Source: Chitinophagaceae bacterium UBA7600 (GTDB lineage: Bacteria > Bacteroidota > Bacteroidia > Chitinophagales > Chitinophagaceae). From it: a DNA stretch of 64,000 nucleotides. Location of the stretch: NCBI GenBank assembly GCA_002478885.1, contig DLKC01000063.1:53333-117332 (forward strand). Direction: 5' to 3'. This document shows, piece by piece, positions 34,915 to 44,601 of this stretch; position 1 is the stretch's first letter, and the number at the start of each line of letters is the position of its first letter. Position numbers and translations under genes: made by a program. Under the pieces are notes generated by a model, which worked only from the letters and a program-made list of their open reading frames with translations, had not been told where the DNA came from and searched no databases.

Positions 34915-36609
34915 ATGGCAGATAATGTTTATGACGCAATCGTGATCGGCTCAGGTATCAGTGGTGGCTGGGCAGCAAAAGAGCTTTGTGAAAAGGGTCT
35001 CAAGACAATCATGCTTGAGCGTGGTAAAGATATTAAACATGTGGTCGATTATCCCGAGGCTTCCAAAGAAGCATGGGACCACCCGCATCGCGGCGAGCGC
35101 ACGCAGGAAATGATCAAAAACTATCCGGCATTAAAGCGCGATTACCCGCTTAATGAAAGAAACCTCGATTGGTGGGCCAACGACCAGGAATCTCCTTATA
35201 CAGAAGTCAAACGCTTCGATTGGTTTCGTGGTTATCACGTAGGTGGGCGCTCCCTGATGTGGGGACGTCAGAGCTATCGCTGGAGCGATCTTTATTTTGA
35301 AGAGAATGCCAAACAGGGTATTGCTGTCGATTGGCCTGTACGGTATAAAGATATTGCGCCATGGTACGATTACGTGGAAACATTTGCCGGCGTAAGCGGA
35401 GGTCCCGAAGACCTGCCCCAGTTGCCGCATGGTAAATTTTTACCACCCATGCAAATGAACTGCGTGGAGAAAGATATCGCCGATCGCTTTAAAGCAAAAT
35501 ATGCCGAACAGCGCCATTACATTATGGGGCGCACTGCACACATAACTGATCTGCAGGAACACCAGAAAGCTTTGGGAAGAAATAATTGCCAGTTCCGCGA
35601 TAAGTGCTGGTATGGCTGCCCCTTCGGTGGCTATTTCAGCACGCAATCCGCCACATTGCCGGCCGCAATGAAAACCGGAAACCTTACGGTAAGGCCATGG
35701 AGTATCGTTACAAAAATCCTTTACGATAAAGACACTAAGAAAGCAACCGGCGTTGAAATACTCGACGGCGAAACCATGAAAACATATGAATACAAAGCAA
35801 AAATCATATTCCTGAATGCGTCTGCCCTTAACAGTGCCTGGGTGCTGATGAATTCAGCAACAGATATTTGGCCCGATGGGCTCGGCAGCAGCAGTGGCGA
35901 GCTTGGTCACAACGTAATGGATCATCACCTCGGTGTTGGTGTTGGCGGCTATGTGGAAGGTTACGATGACAAATATTACTATGGCCGCCGTGCAAATGGC
36001 ATCTACATACCACGCTACCGCAATTTCTTTGGCGACAAACGCGATTACCTGCGTGGCTTTGGATACCAGGGCGGGGCAAGCCGCCAGGGCTGGGATCATG
36101 ATGTGGCTGAATACAGCATCGGCGCAGAATATAAGCAAGCATTGACCGAGCCTGGCGTATGGACATTTGGTATGGGTGGTTTTGGTGAAACACTGCCTTA
36201 CCACGAGAATAAGGTAACACTCGACAAAACAAGAAAAGATAAATGGGGCCTGAATATTCTTGCCATCGACGCTGAGTTAAAAGAAAACGAACTCAAGATG
36301 CGTAAGGACATGCTGGAAGATGGTAAAGAAATGCTTGAAGCCTGTGGTGTTAAGAATGTGCAGGGTGGCGATGCAGAACCCTATCTCGGCCGCGGTATTC
36401 ATGAAATGGGTACGGCACGTATGGGTAAAGATCCCAAAACATCCGTGCTTAATAAATGGAACCAGGTTTGGGATGCCATGAATGTTTTTGTAACAGACGG
36501 CTCGTTCATGACATCGGCTGCCTGTCAAAATCCATCGCTCACTTATATGGCTTTCACAGCACGTGCTGCAGACTACGCAGTAAGTGAATTGAAGAAAGGA
36601 AATATTTAG
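34915..36609 (+). CDS. GMC flavoprotein dehydrogenase, array copy 2
   Basis: A 564-residue close relative of copy 1 (same length, nearly identical first 35 residues, shared MADNVYDAIVIG start), so probably a recent duplicate. FAD motif Gly12-x-Gly14-x-x-Gly17, cluster cysteines Cys225/231/235, active-site His496 and Asn539 (CQNPSLTYM) are all intact. Differences concentrate in the region of residues 40-130 and 385-420, where substrate loops are expected. No signal peptide. Downstream gap of 154 bp carries a type B repeat arm. Confidence 0.9.
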   Translation: MADNVYDAIVIGSGISGGWAAKELCEKGLKTIMLERGKDIKHVVDYPEASKEAWDHPHRGERTQEMIKNYPALKRDYPLNERNLDWWANDQESPYTEVKRFDWFRGYHVGGRSLMWGRQSYRWSDLYFEENAKQGIAVDWPVRYKDIAPWYDYVETFAGVSGGPEDLPQLPHGKFLPPMQMNCVEKDIADRFKAKYAEQRHYIMGRTAHITDLQEHQKALGRNNCQFRDKCWYGCPFGGYFSTQSATLPAAMKTGNLTVRPWSIVTKILYDKDTKKATGVEILDGETMKTYEYKAKIIFLNASALNSAWVLMNSATDIWPDGLGSSSGELGHNVMDHHLGVGVGGYVEGYDDKYYYGRRANGIYIPRYRNFFGDKRDYLRGFGYQGGASRQGWDHDVAEYSIGAEYKQALTEPGVWTFGMGGFGETLPYHENKVTLDKTRKDKWGLNILAIDAELKENELKMRKDMLEDGKEMLEACGVKNVQGGDAEPYLGRGIHEMGTARMGKDPKTSVLNKWNQVWDAMNVFVTDGSFMTSAACQNPSLTYMAFTARAADYAVSELKKGNI

Positions 36610-36669
36610 ATCGGTGATTTAAGCATGGCTGATTTTGTGATTTTATATCAGCTATCAAAAATCAAAAAG

Positions 36670-36688
36670 CATAAGTGAGTGACACAAC
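36670..36688 (+). repeat. Dispersed repeat arm, type B
   Basis: CATAAGTGAGTGACACAAC with a GATGCCG tail, in the gap between GMC copies 2 and 3. Confidence 0.8.
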
Positions 36689-36763
36689 CTATGATGCCGT
36701 GGAAATGCAAAAGCAGGTGAACAAAATGCGCATCCAAAAATCGTACATCATAAATAACATAGT

Positions 36764-38497
36764 ATGCCGGGCGATTCTTCCAGTGTGAATATTAATTCAG
36801 GCGGCGTTGCTAAAAACAGCTTCGATGCCATCGTTATCGGTAGCGGCATCAGCGGTGGCTGGGCAGCGAAAGAGCTTTGCGAAAAAGGTTTGAAAACCCT
36901 GGTGCTTGAAAGGGGTAAAGATGTGGTGCACTTAAAAGACTACCCTACCGCCACAAAAAATCCATGGGATTTTGAGCATCGCGGAAACCTGCCTGTAAAG
37001 AACTTAACAGATGATCCCGTTGTTGCCAGGTGTTATGCCTACAATGAAACCACAACACACTTTTTTGTAAAAGACCACCAGCATCCATACATACAGGAGA
37101 AGCCGTTTGACTGGATCCGTGGCTACCAGGTTGGCGGCAAATCATTATTGTGGGCGCGGGCCACACAGCGCTGGAGCAAATACGATTTTGAAGGGCCCGC
37201 AAGAGATGGCTACGCAGTTCCATGGCCCATAAGCTATGATGAACTTGCACCATGGTATTCACATGTAGAATTGTTTGCAGGCATAAGCGGACATAAAGAT
37301 GGCCTCGATACGCTGCCCGATGGTGAGTTTCTTCCTCCATGGGAATTGAATTGTGTGGAAAGCGATATGGTGCAAAAGATCAATTCGCTTTATAAAGACC
37401 GCACTGCCATCATTGGCCGTTGTGCACACTTAACCAAACCCAATCAGATACATATTGACCAGGGGCGCAATCAATGCCAGGCAAGAACACTGTGCGAAAG
37501 AGGGTGCCCGTTCGGCGGTTATTTCAGCTCAAATGCATCTACGTTGCCTTGGGCGGCAAAAACGGGTAATCTTACACTTCGCCCCGACTCGGTTGTTCAT
37601 TCTATCATTTACGACGATAAAAAAGGAAAGGCTATCGGTGTGCGTGTTATTGATGCGCATACAAAAGAAGCAACAGAATATTTTGCAAAGATCATTTTTG
37701 TAAATGCGGCCTGCTTGAATTCGAATCTTATACTGTTGAATTCAACTTCGTCCCGCTTCCCGAATGGGTTTGGCAACGACAATGGATTGCTCGGAAAATA
37801 TATTTGTTTTCACAATTACCGCGGTACGTTGAACGCAAGTATGGATGGATATCTTGACAAATATTATTATGGCCGCAAACCAACAGGTGCCATGCTCCCC
37901 AACTTTAGAAACGTATATAAACACGATATGGATTTTATGCGTGGCTACATGGTGCATTTCAGCGCCGGCCGCGGTCAGTCGTATCCAACGGGTAACGAAC
38001 CAGAAGTGGGCGGCAGCTATAAAGATTCAATGACAGAAGCAGGCGGTTGGGGCGTATTCATGATGATGCAGGGCGAAACCATTCCAAAGGAAACAAACCA
38101 TGTAAGGTTAAGCCCAGATCAGAAAGATGCATGGGGTATTCCTCAATTGATCACGTCTGTTGGTTATGATGATAATGACGAAAAAGTGCTAAAAGATTTT
38201 CTTGAACAGGGCGAAGAGATGCTTACGAAAGCCGGCTGCAAAAATATTTCCCGGAACGACAGCAAACAGGCGCCTGGTCTCGACATACACGAAATGGGTG
38301 GTGTGCGCATGGGTAGCGATCCCAAAACGTCGATGCTGAATAAATGGAATGCCTTTCACAATTGTAACAATGTATTTGTAACAGATGGCGCATGCATGAC
38401 TTCGACAAGTACGCAAAACCCTTCGCTTACCTTCATGGCCATAACAGCACGTGCAGCCAATCATGCGGTGGAAGAATTGAAGAAAGGAAATATTTAG
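36764..38497 (+). CDS. GMC flavoprotein dehydrogenase, array copy 3
   Basis: A 577-residue member with a longer head (MPGDSSSVNINSGGVAKNSF) before the FAD motif GSGISGG. Cluster cysteines Cys238/244/248 lie in CQARTLCERGCPFGGYFSSN; His509 (IHEMGGVRMG) and Asn552 (TQNPSLTFM) are present. It forms a subgroup with copy 4: GGVRMG/GGCRMG instead of GTARMG, WAAKTGNLTLRP, and DSVVHSIIYD. This suggests a different substrate from copies 1, 2, 5 and 6. No signal peptide. Confidence 0.9.
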   Translation: MPGDSSSVNINSGGVAKNSFDAIVIGSGISGGWAAKELCEKGLKTLVLERGKDVVHLKDYPTATKNPWDFEHRGNLPVKNLTDDPVVARCYAYNETTTHFFVKDHQHPYIQEKPFDWIRGYQVGGKSLLWARATQRWSKYDFEGPARDGYAVPWPISYDELAPWYSHVELFAGISGHKDGLDTLPDGEFLPPWELNCVESDMVQKINSLYKDRTAIIGRCAHLTKPNQIHIDQGRNQCQARTLCERGCPFGGYFSSNASTLPWAAKTGNLTLRPDSVVHSIIYDDKKGKAIGVRVIDAHTKEATEYFAKIIFVNAACLNSNLILLNSTSSRFPNGFGNDNGLLGKYICFHNYRGTLNASMDGYLDKYYYGRKPTGAMLPNFRNVYKHDMDFMRGYMVHFSAGRGQSYPTGNEPEVGGSYKDSMTEAGGWGVFMMMQGETIPKETNHVRLSPDQKDAWGIPQLITSVGYDDNDEKVLKDFLEQGEEMLTKAGCKNISRNDSKQAPGLDIHEMGGVRMGSDPKTSMLNKWNAFHNCNNVFVTDGACMTSTSTQNPSLTFMAITARAANHAVEELKKGNI

Positions 38498-38608
38498 AAG
38501 GCTGATTTAAAATGTCGGGTGTATGATTTATTCTGAATACAGAGCCTGCAGTAAAATTAGCGACCAGAGATTTTTGAAACAGGCTTTAGCACAAACATTG
38601 AGCTGTTG

Positions 38609-38684
38609 TTGCGTCGCATCTTGTACTATAGATCGTTGCCTCAGCAGCCGCACCAGGTTATGGGGCACAAGTGAGTGACACAAC
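38609..38684. repeat. Composite inverted repeat A/B, longer spacer
   Basis: Left arm GTTGCGTCGCATCTTGTAC (38609-38627, one base deleted) and right arm GCACAAGTGAGTGACACAAC (38665-38684), with a 37-nt spacer unlike the TGTTCA type. In the gap between GMC copies 3 and 4. Confidence 0.8.
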
Positions 38685-38756
38685 GAAGACGAGTGATGAA
38701 CAAAATGCTGGAAACAAAATAACCTATCCTAATATCAGAAATTATAAATAAAATAA

Positions 38757-40484
38757 ATGCCGGGAGATTCATTACATATCAATTCAGGCGGCGCTGCCAA
38801 AAACACCTACGATGCGATTGTTATCGGCAGCGGCATCAGCGGTGGCTGGGCTGCTAAAGAATTGTGTGAGCTCGGGTTAAAAACACTCGTGCTTGAGCGT
38901 GGCCGCCCGGTTGAGCATATTAAAGATTACCCCACCGCCACTAGAGCGCCGTGGGAGTTTACCCATCGTGGACAAAGCACCGCGCAGACGGTAAAAGACA
39001 ACCCATTTATTTCAAGGGCTGCCGGCTATGGCGAAGACACGGAACATTTTTTTATAAAAGATAAAGATCATCCTTACATCCAGGAAAAACCCTTCGAATG
39101 GATACGTGGTTACCAGGTTGGCGGCAAGTCGTTGACATGGGGCCGTTGCACACAACGATGGAGCGATTTTGAGTTTACCGGCCCTCAGCGGTTTAACTAT
39201 GGATGGGATTGGCCTATACGTTACGCAGATGTTGCACCCTGGTATTCACACGTGGAAAAATTTATTGGCGTCTGCGGTAATAAAGACGGCCTGGAATCAA
39301 TGCCCGATGGCGAATTTCTTCCACCGTTTGAATTGAATTGTGTAGAGCAGCATTTGAAAGAAAGCTTCCTGAAAAATTATGGCGACCGCCATCTTGTGCA
39401 TGCCCGTTGGGCGCATCTCACAAAACCCGAACAGGTGCATATCGACCAGGGCCGGGGCCAATGCCAGGCAAGAAATTTATGCATGCGCGGTTGTCCGTTT
39501 GGTGGTTATTTTAGTTCTAACTCATCCACATTACCATGGGCTGCAAAAACGGGCAATTTAACCGTAAGACCTTTCTCAGTCGTGCATTCCATTATTTATG
39601 ATGAGCAAAAGCACCGGGCTGCCGGCGTTCGTGTTATTGATGCGGAAACAAAAGAAGCAACAGAATTCTTTGCCAGGATAGTTTTTGTCAATGGCTCTTC
39701 GTTGAACAGCAATCTGATCCTATTGAACTCCACGTCAAACCGTTTTCCCAATGGTTTGGGAAATGATAGCGGCATACTTGGCAAATATATTTGTCACCAC
39801 AACTACCGCGGCTGGATGAGTGGGAAGATCGAAGGCTTCGAAGACAAGTACGTGTATGGCCGCAACCCTACAGACGCGATTATTGCTAACTACCGCAACC
39901 TGCATAAGATCGATACAGATTTTGCAGGAGGATACACAACATATATGGGCGCTTATCGCGAAAGAGGCGACGGCGACCGTTGCCCTGAACAGATCGGCTC
40001 AACATTTAAAGAAGCAATGACCGAACCAGGCCAATGGCATGTTTACGCCTACCTGCAGGGTGAAACGATCCCGCGGGAAACCAACCATGTAAGGTTGAGC
40101 AAAGATGAAAAAGATCAATGGGGTATTCCGTTGTTGATTACCTCCGTTGAGTATGACGATAACGACGAAAGGCTACTCAAAGACTTTTTTGTGCAAACAG
40201 AAGAGATGCTTACAAAAGCCGGCGTAACCGATATACAGCATAACGACAGCAAATGGCCTCCGGGGCTCGATATACATGAAATGGGCGGCTGCAGAATGGG
40301 TAACGATCCAAAAACATCAATGCTCGACAAGTGGAATGCATTGCATCATTGTAAGAATGTGTTTGTAACAGACGGCGCATGCATGACGAGTACCGGAAAT
40401 CAAAGTCCGAGCATTTTGTACATGACATTAACGGCGCGTGCCGCCAATCATGCGGTGGAAGAATTGAAGAAGGGCAATTTGTAA
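38757..40484 (+). CDS. GMC flavoprotein dehydrogenase, array copy 4, with Asn-to-Ser change at the active site
   Basis: A 575-residue relative of copy 3. FAD motif GSGISGG, cluster cysteines Cys236/242/246 (CQARNLCMRGC) and His507 (IHEMGGCRMG) are intact. But the position that is Asn in the other six copies (QNPSL) is Ser550 here (NQSPSIL, codon AGT against AAC/AAT). In GMC enzymes this Asn or His works with the catalytic His, so the enzyme may be weak, inactive or changed in specificity. The frame is otherwise undamaged. No signal peptide. Confidence 0.88.
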   Translation: MPGDSLHINSGGAAKNTYDAIVIGSGISGGWAAKELCELGLKTLVLERGRPVEHIKDYPTATRAPWEFTHRGQSTAQTVKDNPFISRAAGYGEDTEHFFIKDKDHPYIQEKPFEWIRGYQVGGKSLTWGRCTQRWSDFEFTGPQRFNYGWDWPIRYADVAPWYSHVEKFIGVCGNKDGLESMPDGEFLPPFELNCVEQHLKESFLKNYGDRHLVHARWAHLTKPEQVHIDQGRGQCQARNLCMRGCPFGGYFSSNSSTLPWAAKTGNLTVRPFSVVHSIIYDEQKHRAAGVRVIDAETKEATEFFARIVFVNGSSLNSNLILLNSTSNRFPNGLGNDSGILGKYICHHNYRGWMSGKIEGFEDKYVYGRNPTDAIIANYRNLHKIDTDFAGGYTTYMGAYRERGDGDRCPEQIGSTFKEAMTEPGQWHVYAYLQGETIPRETNHVRLSKDEKDQWGIPLLITSVEYDDNDERLLKDFFVQTEEMLTKAGVTDIQHNDSKWPPGLDIHEMGGCRMGNDPKTSMLDKWNALHHCKNVFVTDGACMTSTGNQSPSILYMTLTARAANHAVEELKKGNL

Positions 40485-40531
40485 TAGGTCGGATATTTTG
40501 GGCCCGGCAGTGGAATAATCATTGGGCTTTA

Positions 40532-40551
40532 CTTGCGTCGCACGCTTGTAC
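40532..40551 (-). repeat. Dispersed repeat arm, type A, reverse orientation, with TGTTCA centre
   Basis: CTTGCGTCGCACGCTTGTAC followed by TTCCTGTTCAGCATTGGGC, a decayed form of the composite centre; the right arm is only faint (near 40574-40590, GAATGTGATGCC). In the gap between GMC copies 4 and 5. Confidence 0.8.
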
Positions 40552-40699
40552 TTCCTGTTCAGCATTGGGCAGAAGCCGAAGAATGTGATGCCAGATAGTC
40601 GATAGGCCGGCACTATCGCAGCGGGTGATGATCGAAGAACGGGAAGCTGGAAAAATGAATCAGACATCAGACAATTTATAAAATCAGAAATAATATTTT

Positions 40700-42415
40700 A
40701 TGCCGGGCGATTCACTCAACATCAACAATAAAGCGGTAGCTCAAAATACTTACGATGCCATTGTGGTAGGTTCAGGTATCAGTGGTGGCTGGGCCGCTAA
40801 GGAATTAGCCCAAAGAGGCTTGAAGGTGTTGATGCTTGAGCGCGGCAGAGAATTCGTGCATATTAAAGATTATAAAACAGCAGGCTATAATCCATGGGAA
40901 TTCCCCCATCGTGGAAGGCCTACGCAGGAGCAATTAAAACCAAGGCCTGTCATTGCACGCACCTGGGGCAAATCCGAAGGCATAATGGATTATTGGGCCA
41001 AAGATTCAGAAGCGCCTTATACTGAAATAAAGCCTTTTAAATGGTGGCGCGCTTACCAGGTGGGTGGCCGCTCAATTTTGTGGGGAAGGCAGAGTTACCG
41101 CTGGAGCGATTTTGATTTTGAAGCGAACGCAAAAGACGGATGGGCTATCGACTGGCCGGTTCGCTATAAAGATATTCAGCCGTGGTACGATCATGTAGAG
41201 AAGTTTGCAGGCATCAGTGGTTCTATGGAAGGCCTGCAACATTTGCCCGATGGACAATTTCTGCCACCGATGGAATTGAATTGTGTAGAGAAAGATGTTT
41301 CAGCAAGAATAAAAGATTTTTATAAAGGTCAGCGCCATTTGATCATTGGGCGTGCTGCCCATATAACGGCGCCGCATCCCGACAGGGAGCAATGCCAGTT
41401 CCGCAACCGCTGTTGGGAAGGTTGCATGTTTGGTGGCTATTTCAGTACGCAGTCATCCACGTTGCCTGCCGCAATGAAAACCGGCAACCTTACCGTAAGA
41501 CCATGGAGCCTTGTCTCAAAAGTGTTGTACGATAAAGACACGAAGAAAGCTACCGGTGTTGAGATTGTTGACGCCGAAACAAACAAGACCTATGAGTTCT
41601 ATTCCAAGATTGTTTTTCTGAATGCCTCGGCATTAAACAGTGCGTGGGTGTTGATGAACTCAGCCACCGACATATGGCCTGATGGTTTGGGCAGCAGCAG
41701 TGGCGAACTCGGGCATAATATCATGGACCATCATTATAACCTTGGCATTAGCGGCGATGTGGATGGCTACGACGATAAATACTATTATGGTCGCCGTGCA
41801 AACGGTTTCTATCTTACAAGGTTTGCCAACTTATACGGCGATAAACGCGATTACCTGCGCGGCTTTGGTTACCAGGGTAGCGCCAGCCGCGGCAGTTGGA
41901 GCAGGGATATTGCTGAACTCAGCATTGGTGATAAATTTAAAGATGCGCTGACAGAGCCCGGTCCATGGAAAATTGGCATGGGAGGTTTTGGAGAACTGCT
42001 GCCTTACCACGAAAACAAAATAACATTAGACAAAGACAGGAAAGATAAATGGGGTTTGCCGATTCTTGCGATGGATGCGGAGTTGAAAGATAACGAAAAG
42101 AAAATGCGTAAAGACATCCTCGAAGAAGGTAAAGCCATGTTCGAAGCTGCGGGTATAAAGAATGTGGTTACACATGATGGCGGCCACGAGATCGGCGATG
42201 GTATTCATGAAATGGGCACGGCACGCATGGGCAACGATCCCAAAACTTCCGTATTAAACAAATGGAACCAGGTTTGGGATGCACAGAATGTTTTTGTAAC
42301 CGATGGTGCATTCATGGTATCCTCAGCTTGCCAAAACCCTTCGTTGACTTACATGGCATTTACGGCAAGAGCGGCGAACCATGCGGTGGATGAGTTGAAA
42401 AAAGGAAACATTTAA
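40700..42415 (+). CDS. GMC flavoprotein dehydrogenase, array copy 5
   Basis: A 571-residue member. Head MPGDSLNINNKAVAQNTYD, FAD motif GSGISGG, Cys232/238/242 (CQFRNRCWEGCMF), His503 (IHEMGTARMG), Asn546 (CQNPSLTYM). Pairs with copy 6: both have KPFKWWRAY/KPFAWWRAY in place of RFDWFRGY and ETNKTYEFYSKIVF. No signal peptide. Gap to copy 6 holds only a decayed repeat. Confidence 0.9.
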   Translation: MPGDSLNINNKAVAQNTYDAIVVGSGISGGWAAKELAQRGLKVLMLERGREFVHIKDYKTAGYNPWEFPHRGRPTQEQLKPRPVIARTWGKSEGIMDYWAKDSEAPYTEIKPFKWWRAYQVGGRSILWGRQSYRWSDFDFEANAKDGWAIDWPVRYKDIQPWYDHVEKFAGISGSMEGLQHLPDGQFLPPMELNCVEKDVSARIKDFYKGQRHLIIGRAAHITAPHPDREQCQFRNRCWEGCMFGGYFSTQSSTLPAAMKTGNLTVRPWSLVSKVLYDKDTKKATGVEIVDAETNKTYEFYSKIVFLNASALNSAWVLMNSATDIWPDGLGSSSGELGHNIMDHHYNLGISGDVDGYDDKYYYGRRANGFYLTRFANLYGDKRDYLRGFGYQGSASRGSWSRDIAELSIGDKFKDALTEPGPWKIGMGGFGELLPYHENKITLDKDRKDKWGLPILAMDAELKDNEKKMRKDILEEGKAMFEAAGIKNVVTHDGGHEIGDGIHEMGTARMGNDPKTSVLNKWNQVWDAQNVFVTDGAFMVSSACQNPSLTYMAFTARAANHAVDELKKGNI

Positions 42416-42487
42416 ATTCATGAAATACCCGGTGGCTATTTATAAGGGAGCATTTGTGAGCGAGGTTTTTGAATAAGCATTAAGCTT

Positions 42488-42580
42488 TCTTTGCGTTCCT
42501 TGTCCCAGTGAAAATAATTCGGAATCGCTCGCTTATATTTTTGGTTGCGTATCGGGCAGAATGCGCAAGTGAGTGATGCC
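42488..42580. repeat. Decayed composite repeat
   Basis: Left CTTTCTTTGCGTTCCTTGTC-like arm and right GCGCAAGTGAGTGATGCC arm (42563-42580) keep the order of the complete elements but several mismatches each. In the gap between GMC copies 5 and 6. Confidence 0.5.
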
Positions 42581-42676
42581 GGATAAGCTGGCACTGCCGC
42601 AACAGGAGATGATCAAAGACAGGGAGCTTGTAATAAAAATTATAGATCAACAAATCAGAAATCAGAGATAAAATTT

Positions 42677-44410
42677 ATGCCGGGCGATTCACTCAATATT
42701 AATAATAAAGCAGCCATTCAAAATACGTATGATGCGATTGTGATTGGTTCCGGCATAAGTGGCGGATGGGCTGCAAAAGAGCTTACGGAAAAGGGATTGA
42801 AGGTTTTGTTACTCGAACGTGGCCGTCCGCTCGATCACATAAAAGATTACACAACGGCAACATACAGCCCGTGGGACTTTCCACACCATGGGCGTGCGCC
42901 GTTGCAGTATAAAAAAGATAACCCGGTTATTTCAAGAGATTGGGCAATGTATGGCACTGCGGCGCAGGAAGGCACGATGAAATATTGGGTGAACGAAAAA
43001 GAATCGCCCTATGTGGAAGCAAAACCATTTGCATGGTGGCGTGCTTATATGATGGGTGGGCGTTCAATACTATGGGGCAGGCAAAGTTATCGGTGGAGCG
43101 ATCTTGATTTTGAAGCAAACCTGAAAGACAATGTTGCTGTTGACTGGCCGATCCGTTATAAAGATTTAGAAAAATGGTACAATCATGTAGAAACTTTTGC
43201 GGGCATCAGCGGCAGTAAAGAAGGGCTTGCGCATTTGCCCGACGGGCAGTTTCTTCCGCCAATGGATTTGAACTGTGCAGAGAAAGATGTTGCAGACAGG
43301 ATTAAAACTTTTTACAAAGGTCAGCGCCATATGTTTGTTGGCCGTGTTGCCAACCTGACAAAAGAAATTCCGGGCAGAACAAAATGCCAGTTCAGGAACC
43401 GCTGCTGGGAAGGTTGCCCCTTTGGCGGATATTTTAGCACGCAGTCATCAACACTGCCTGCTGCAATTGCTACGGGCAATCTAACTGTGCGGCCATGGAG
43501 TATTGTTACAAAACTGATCTACGATAAAGATTCGAAAAAGGCAAAAGGGGTAGAAGTATTAGATGCGGAAACCAACAAGACCTACGAGTTTTATTCAAAG
43601 ATCGTTTTTGTAAACGCATCTGCTCTTAACAGCACATGGATATTAATGAACACTGCCACCGATATTTGGCCCGAAGGTTTAGGCAGTAGTAGTGGAGAGC
43701 TTGGGAACAATGTAATGGATCATCATTATATGCTTGGGGCAAGCGGCACGATCGAAGGGTTTGAAGACAAGTTTTATTATGGGCGCAGGGCCAATGGTTT
43801 TTATATTCCGCGTTTTGTAAACATGAACGGTGATAAAAGAGATTTCCTGCGCGGTTACGGATACCAGGGCAGTGCAAGCCGGGAAGGCTGGAGCCGCGAT
43901 ATTGCAGAACTCAATATCGGCGGAGCTTTCAAAGAGGCATTGACAGAGCCTGGCGCATGGCATATTGGAGCAACAGGTTTTGGCGAGATATTGCCCTATC
44001 ATGAGAACAAGATTTCACTGAACAAAGATGTAAAAGACAAATGGGGCTTACCGGTGCTTACAATGGACGCCGAACTAAAGGAAAATGAATTGAAGATGCG
44101 GAAAGATATTGTTAAAGAACTGGTGGCTATGTTCGATGTTGCAGGGATAAAAAACGTTACTACATGGGACAGCAAAGTGTACGCAGTAGGCCAGGGAATC
44201 CACGAAATGGGAACGGCGCGCATGGGCCGCGATCCGAAGACATCTGTGCTCAACGGTAATAACCAGGTCTGGGATGCGCAGAATGTATTTATAACAGATG
44301 GTGCTTGTATGACGAGCAGTGCATGCCAGAACCCTTCGCTGACTTATATGGCGCTTACGGCAAGGGCAGCGGATTTTGCGGTGAATGAGTTGAAAAAAGG
44401 AAACATATAG
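42677..44410 (+). CDS. GMC flavoprotein dehydrogenase, array copy 6
   Basis: A 577-residue member, pairing with copy 5. Head MPGDSLNINNKAAIQNTYD, FAD motif GSGISGG, Cys237/243/247 (CQFRNRCWEGCPF), His509 and Asn552 (CQNPSLTYM). It has a short insertion near residue 95 (AMYGTAAQEGTMKYW) compared with copy 5. No signal peptide. A complete composite repeat follows at 44467-44530. Confidence 0.9.
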   Translation: MPGDSLNINNKAAIQNTYDAIVIGSGISGGWAAKELTEKGLKVLLLERGRPLDHIKDYTTATYSPWDFPHHGRAPLQYKKDNPVISRDWAMYGTAAQEGTMKYWVNEKESPYVEAKPFAWWRAYMMGGRSILWGRQSYRWSDLDFEANLKDNVAVDWPIRYKDLEKWYNHVETFAGISGSKEGLAHLPDGQFLPPMDLNCAEKDVADRIKTFYKGQRHMFVGRVANLTKEIPGRTKCQFRNRCWEGCPFGGYFSTQSSTLPAAIATGNLTVRPWSIVTKLIYDKDSKKAKGVEVLDAETNKTYEFYSKIVFVNASALNSTWILMNTATDIWPEGLGSSSGELGNNVMDHHYMLGASGTIEGFEDKFYYGRRANGFYIPRFVNMNGDKRDFLRGYGYQGSASREGWSRDIAELNIGGAFKEALTEPGAWHIGATGFGEILPYHENKISLNKDVKDKWGLPVLTMDAELKENELKMRKDIVKELVAMFDVAGIKNVTTWDSKVYAVGQGIHEMGTARMGRDPKTSVLNGNNQVWDAQNVFITDGACMTSSACQNPSLTYMALTARAADFAVNELKKGNI

Positions 44411-44466
44411 TGTAAAAATGAGTAAGTACTTTTTGGCCCGGGTTTATGAATAAGTATGTAGCTTTT

Positions 44467-44530
44467 GTTGCGTCGCACTCTTCAACGTTCTGTTGCATAT
44501 TGAACAGGAAGTACAAGTGAGTGACACAAC
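44467..44530. repeat. Composite inverted repeat A/B, complete form
   Basis: Left arm GTTGCGTCGCACTCTTCAAC (44467-44486), centre TGTTGCATATTGAACA, right arm GTACAAGTGAGTGACACAAC (44511-44530). Same 64-nt length and order as 32817-32880. In the gap between GMC copies 6 and 7. Confidence 0.88.
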
Positions 44531-44601
44531 TAAGATGAGCAGGTAACCAAAAAAAAGCTGGTAAAAAACCAATAAAAATAAGCAATAAGAAATTTTCATT
44601 T

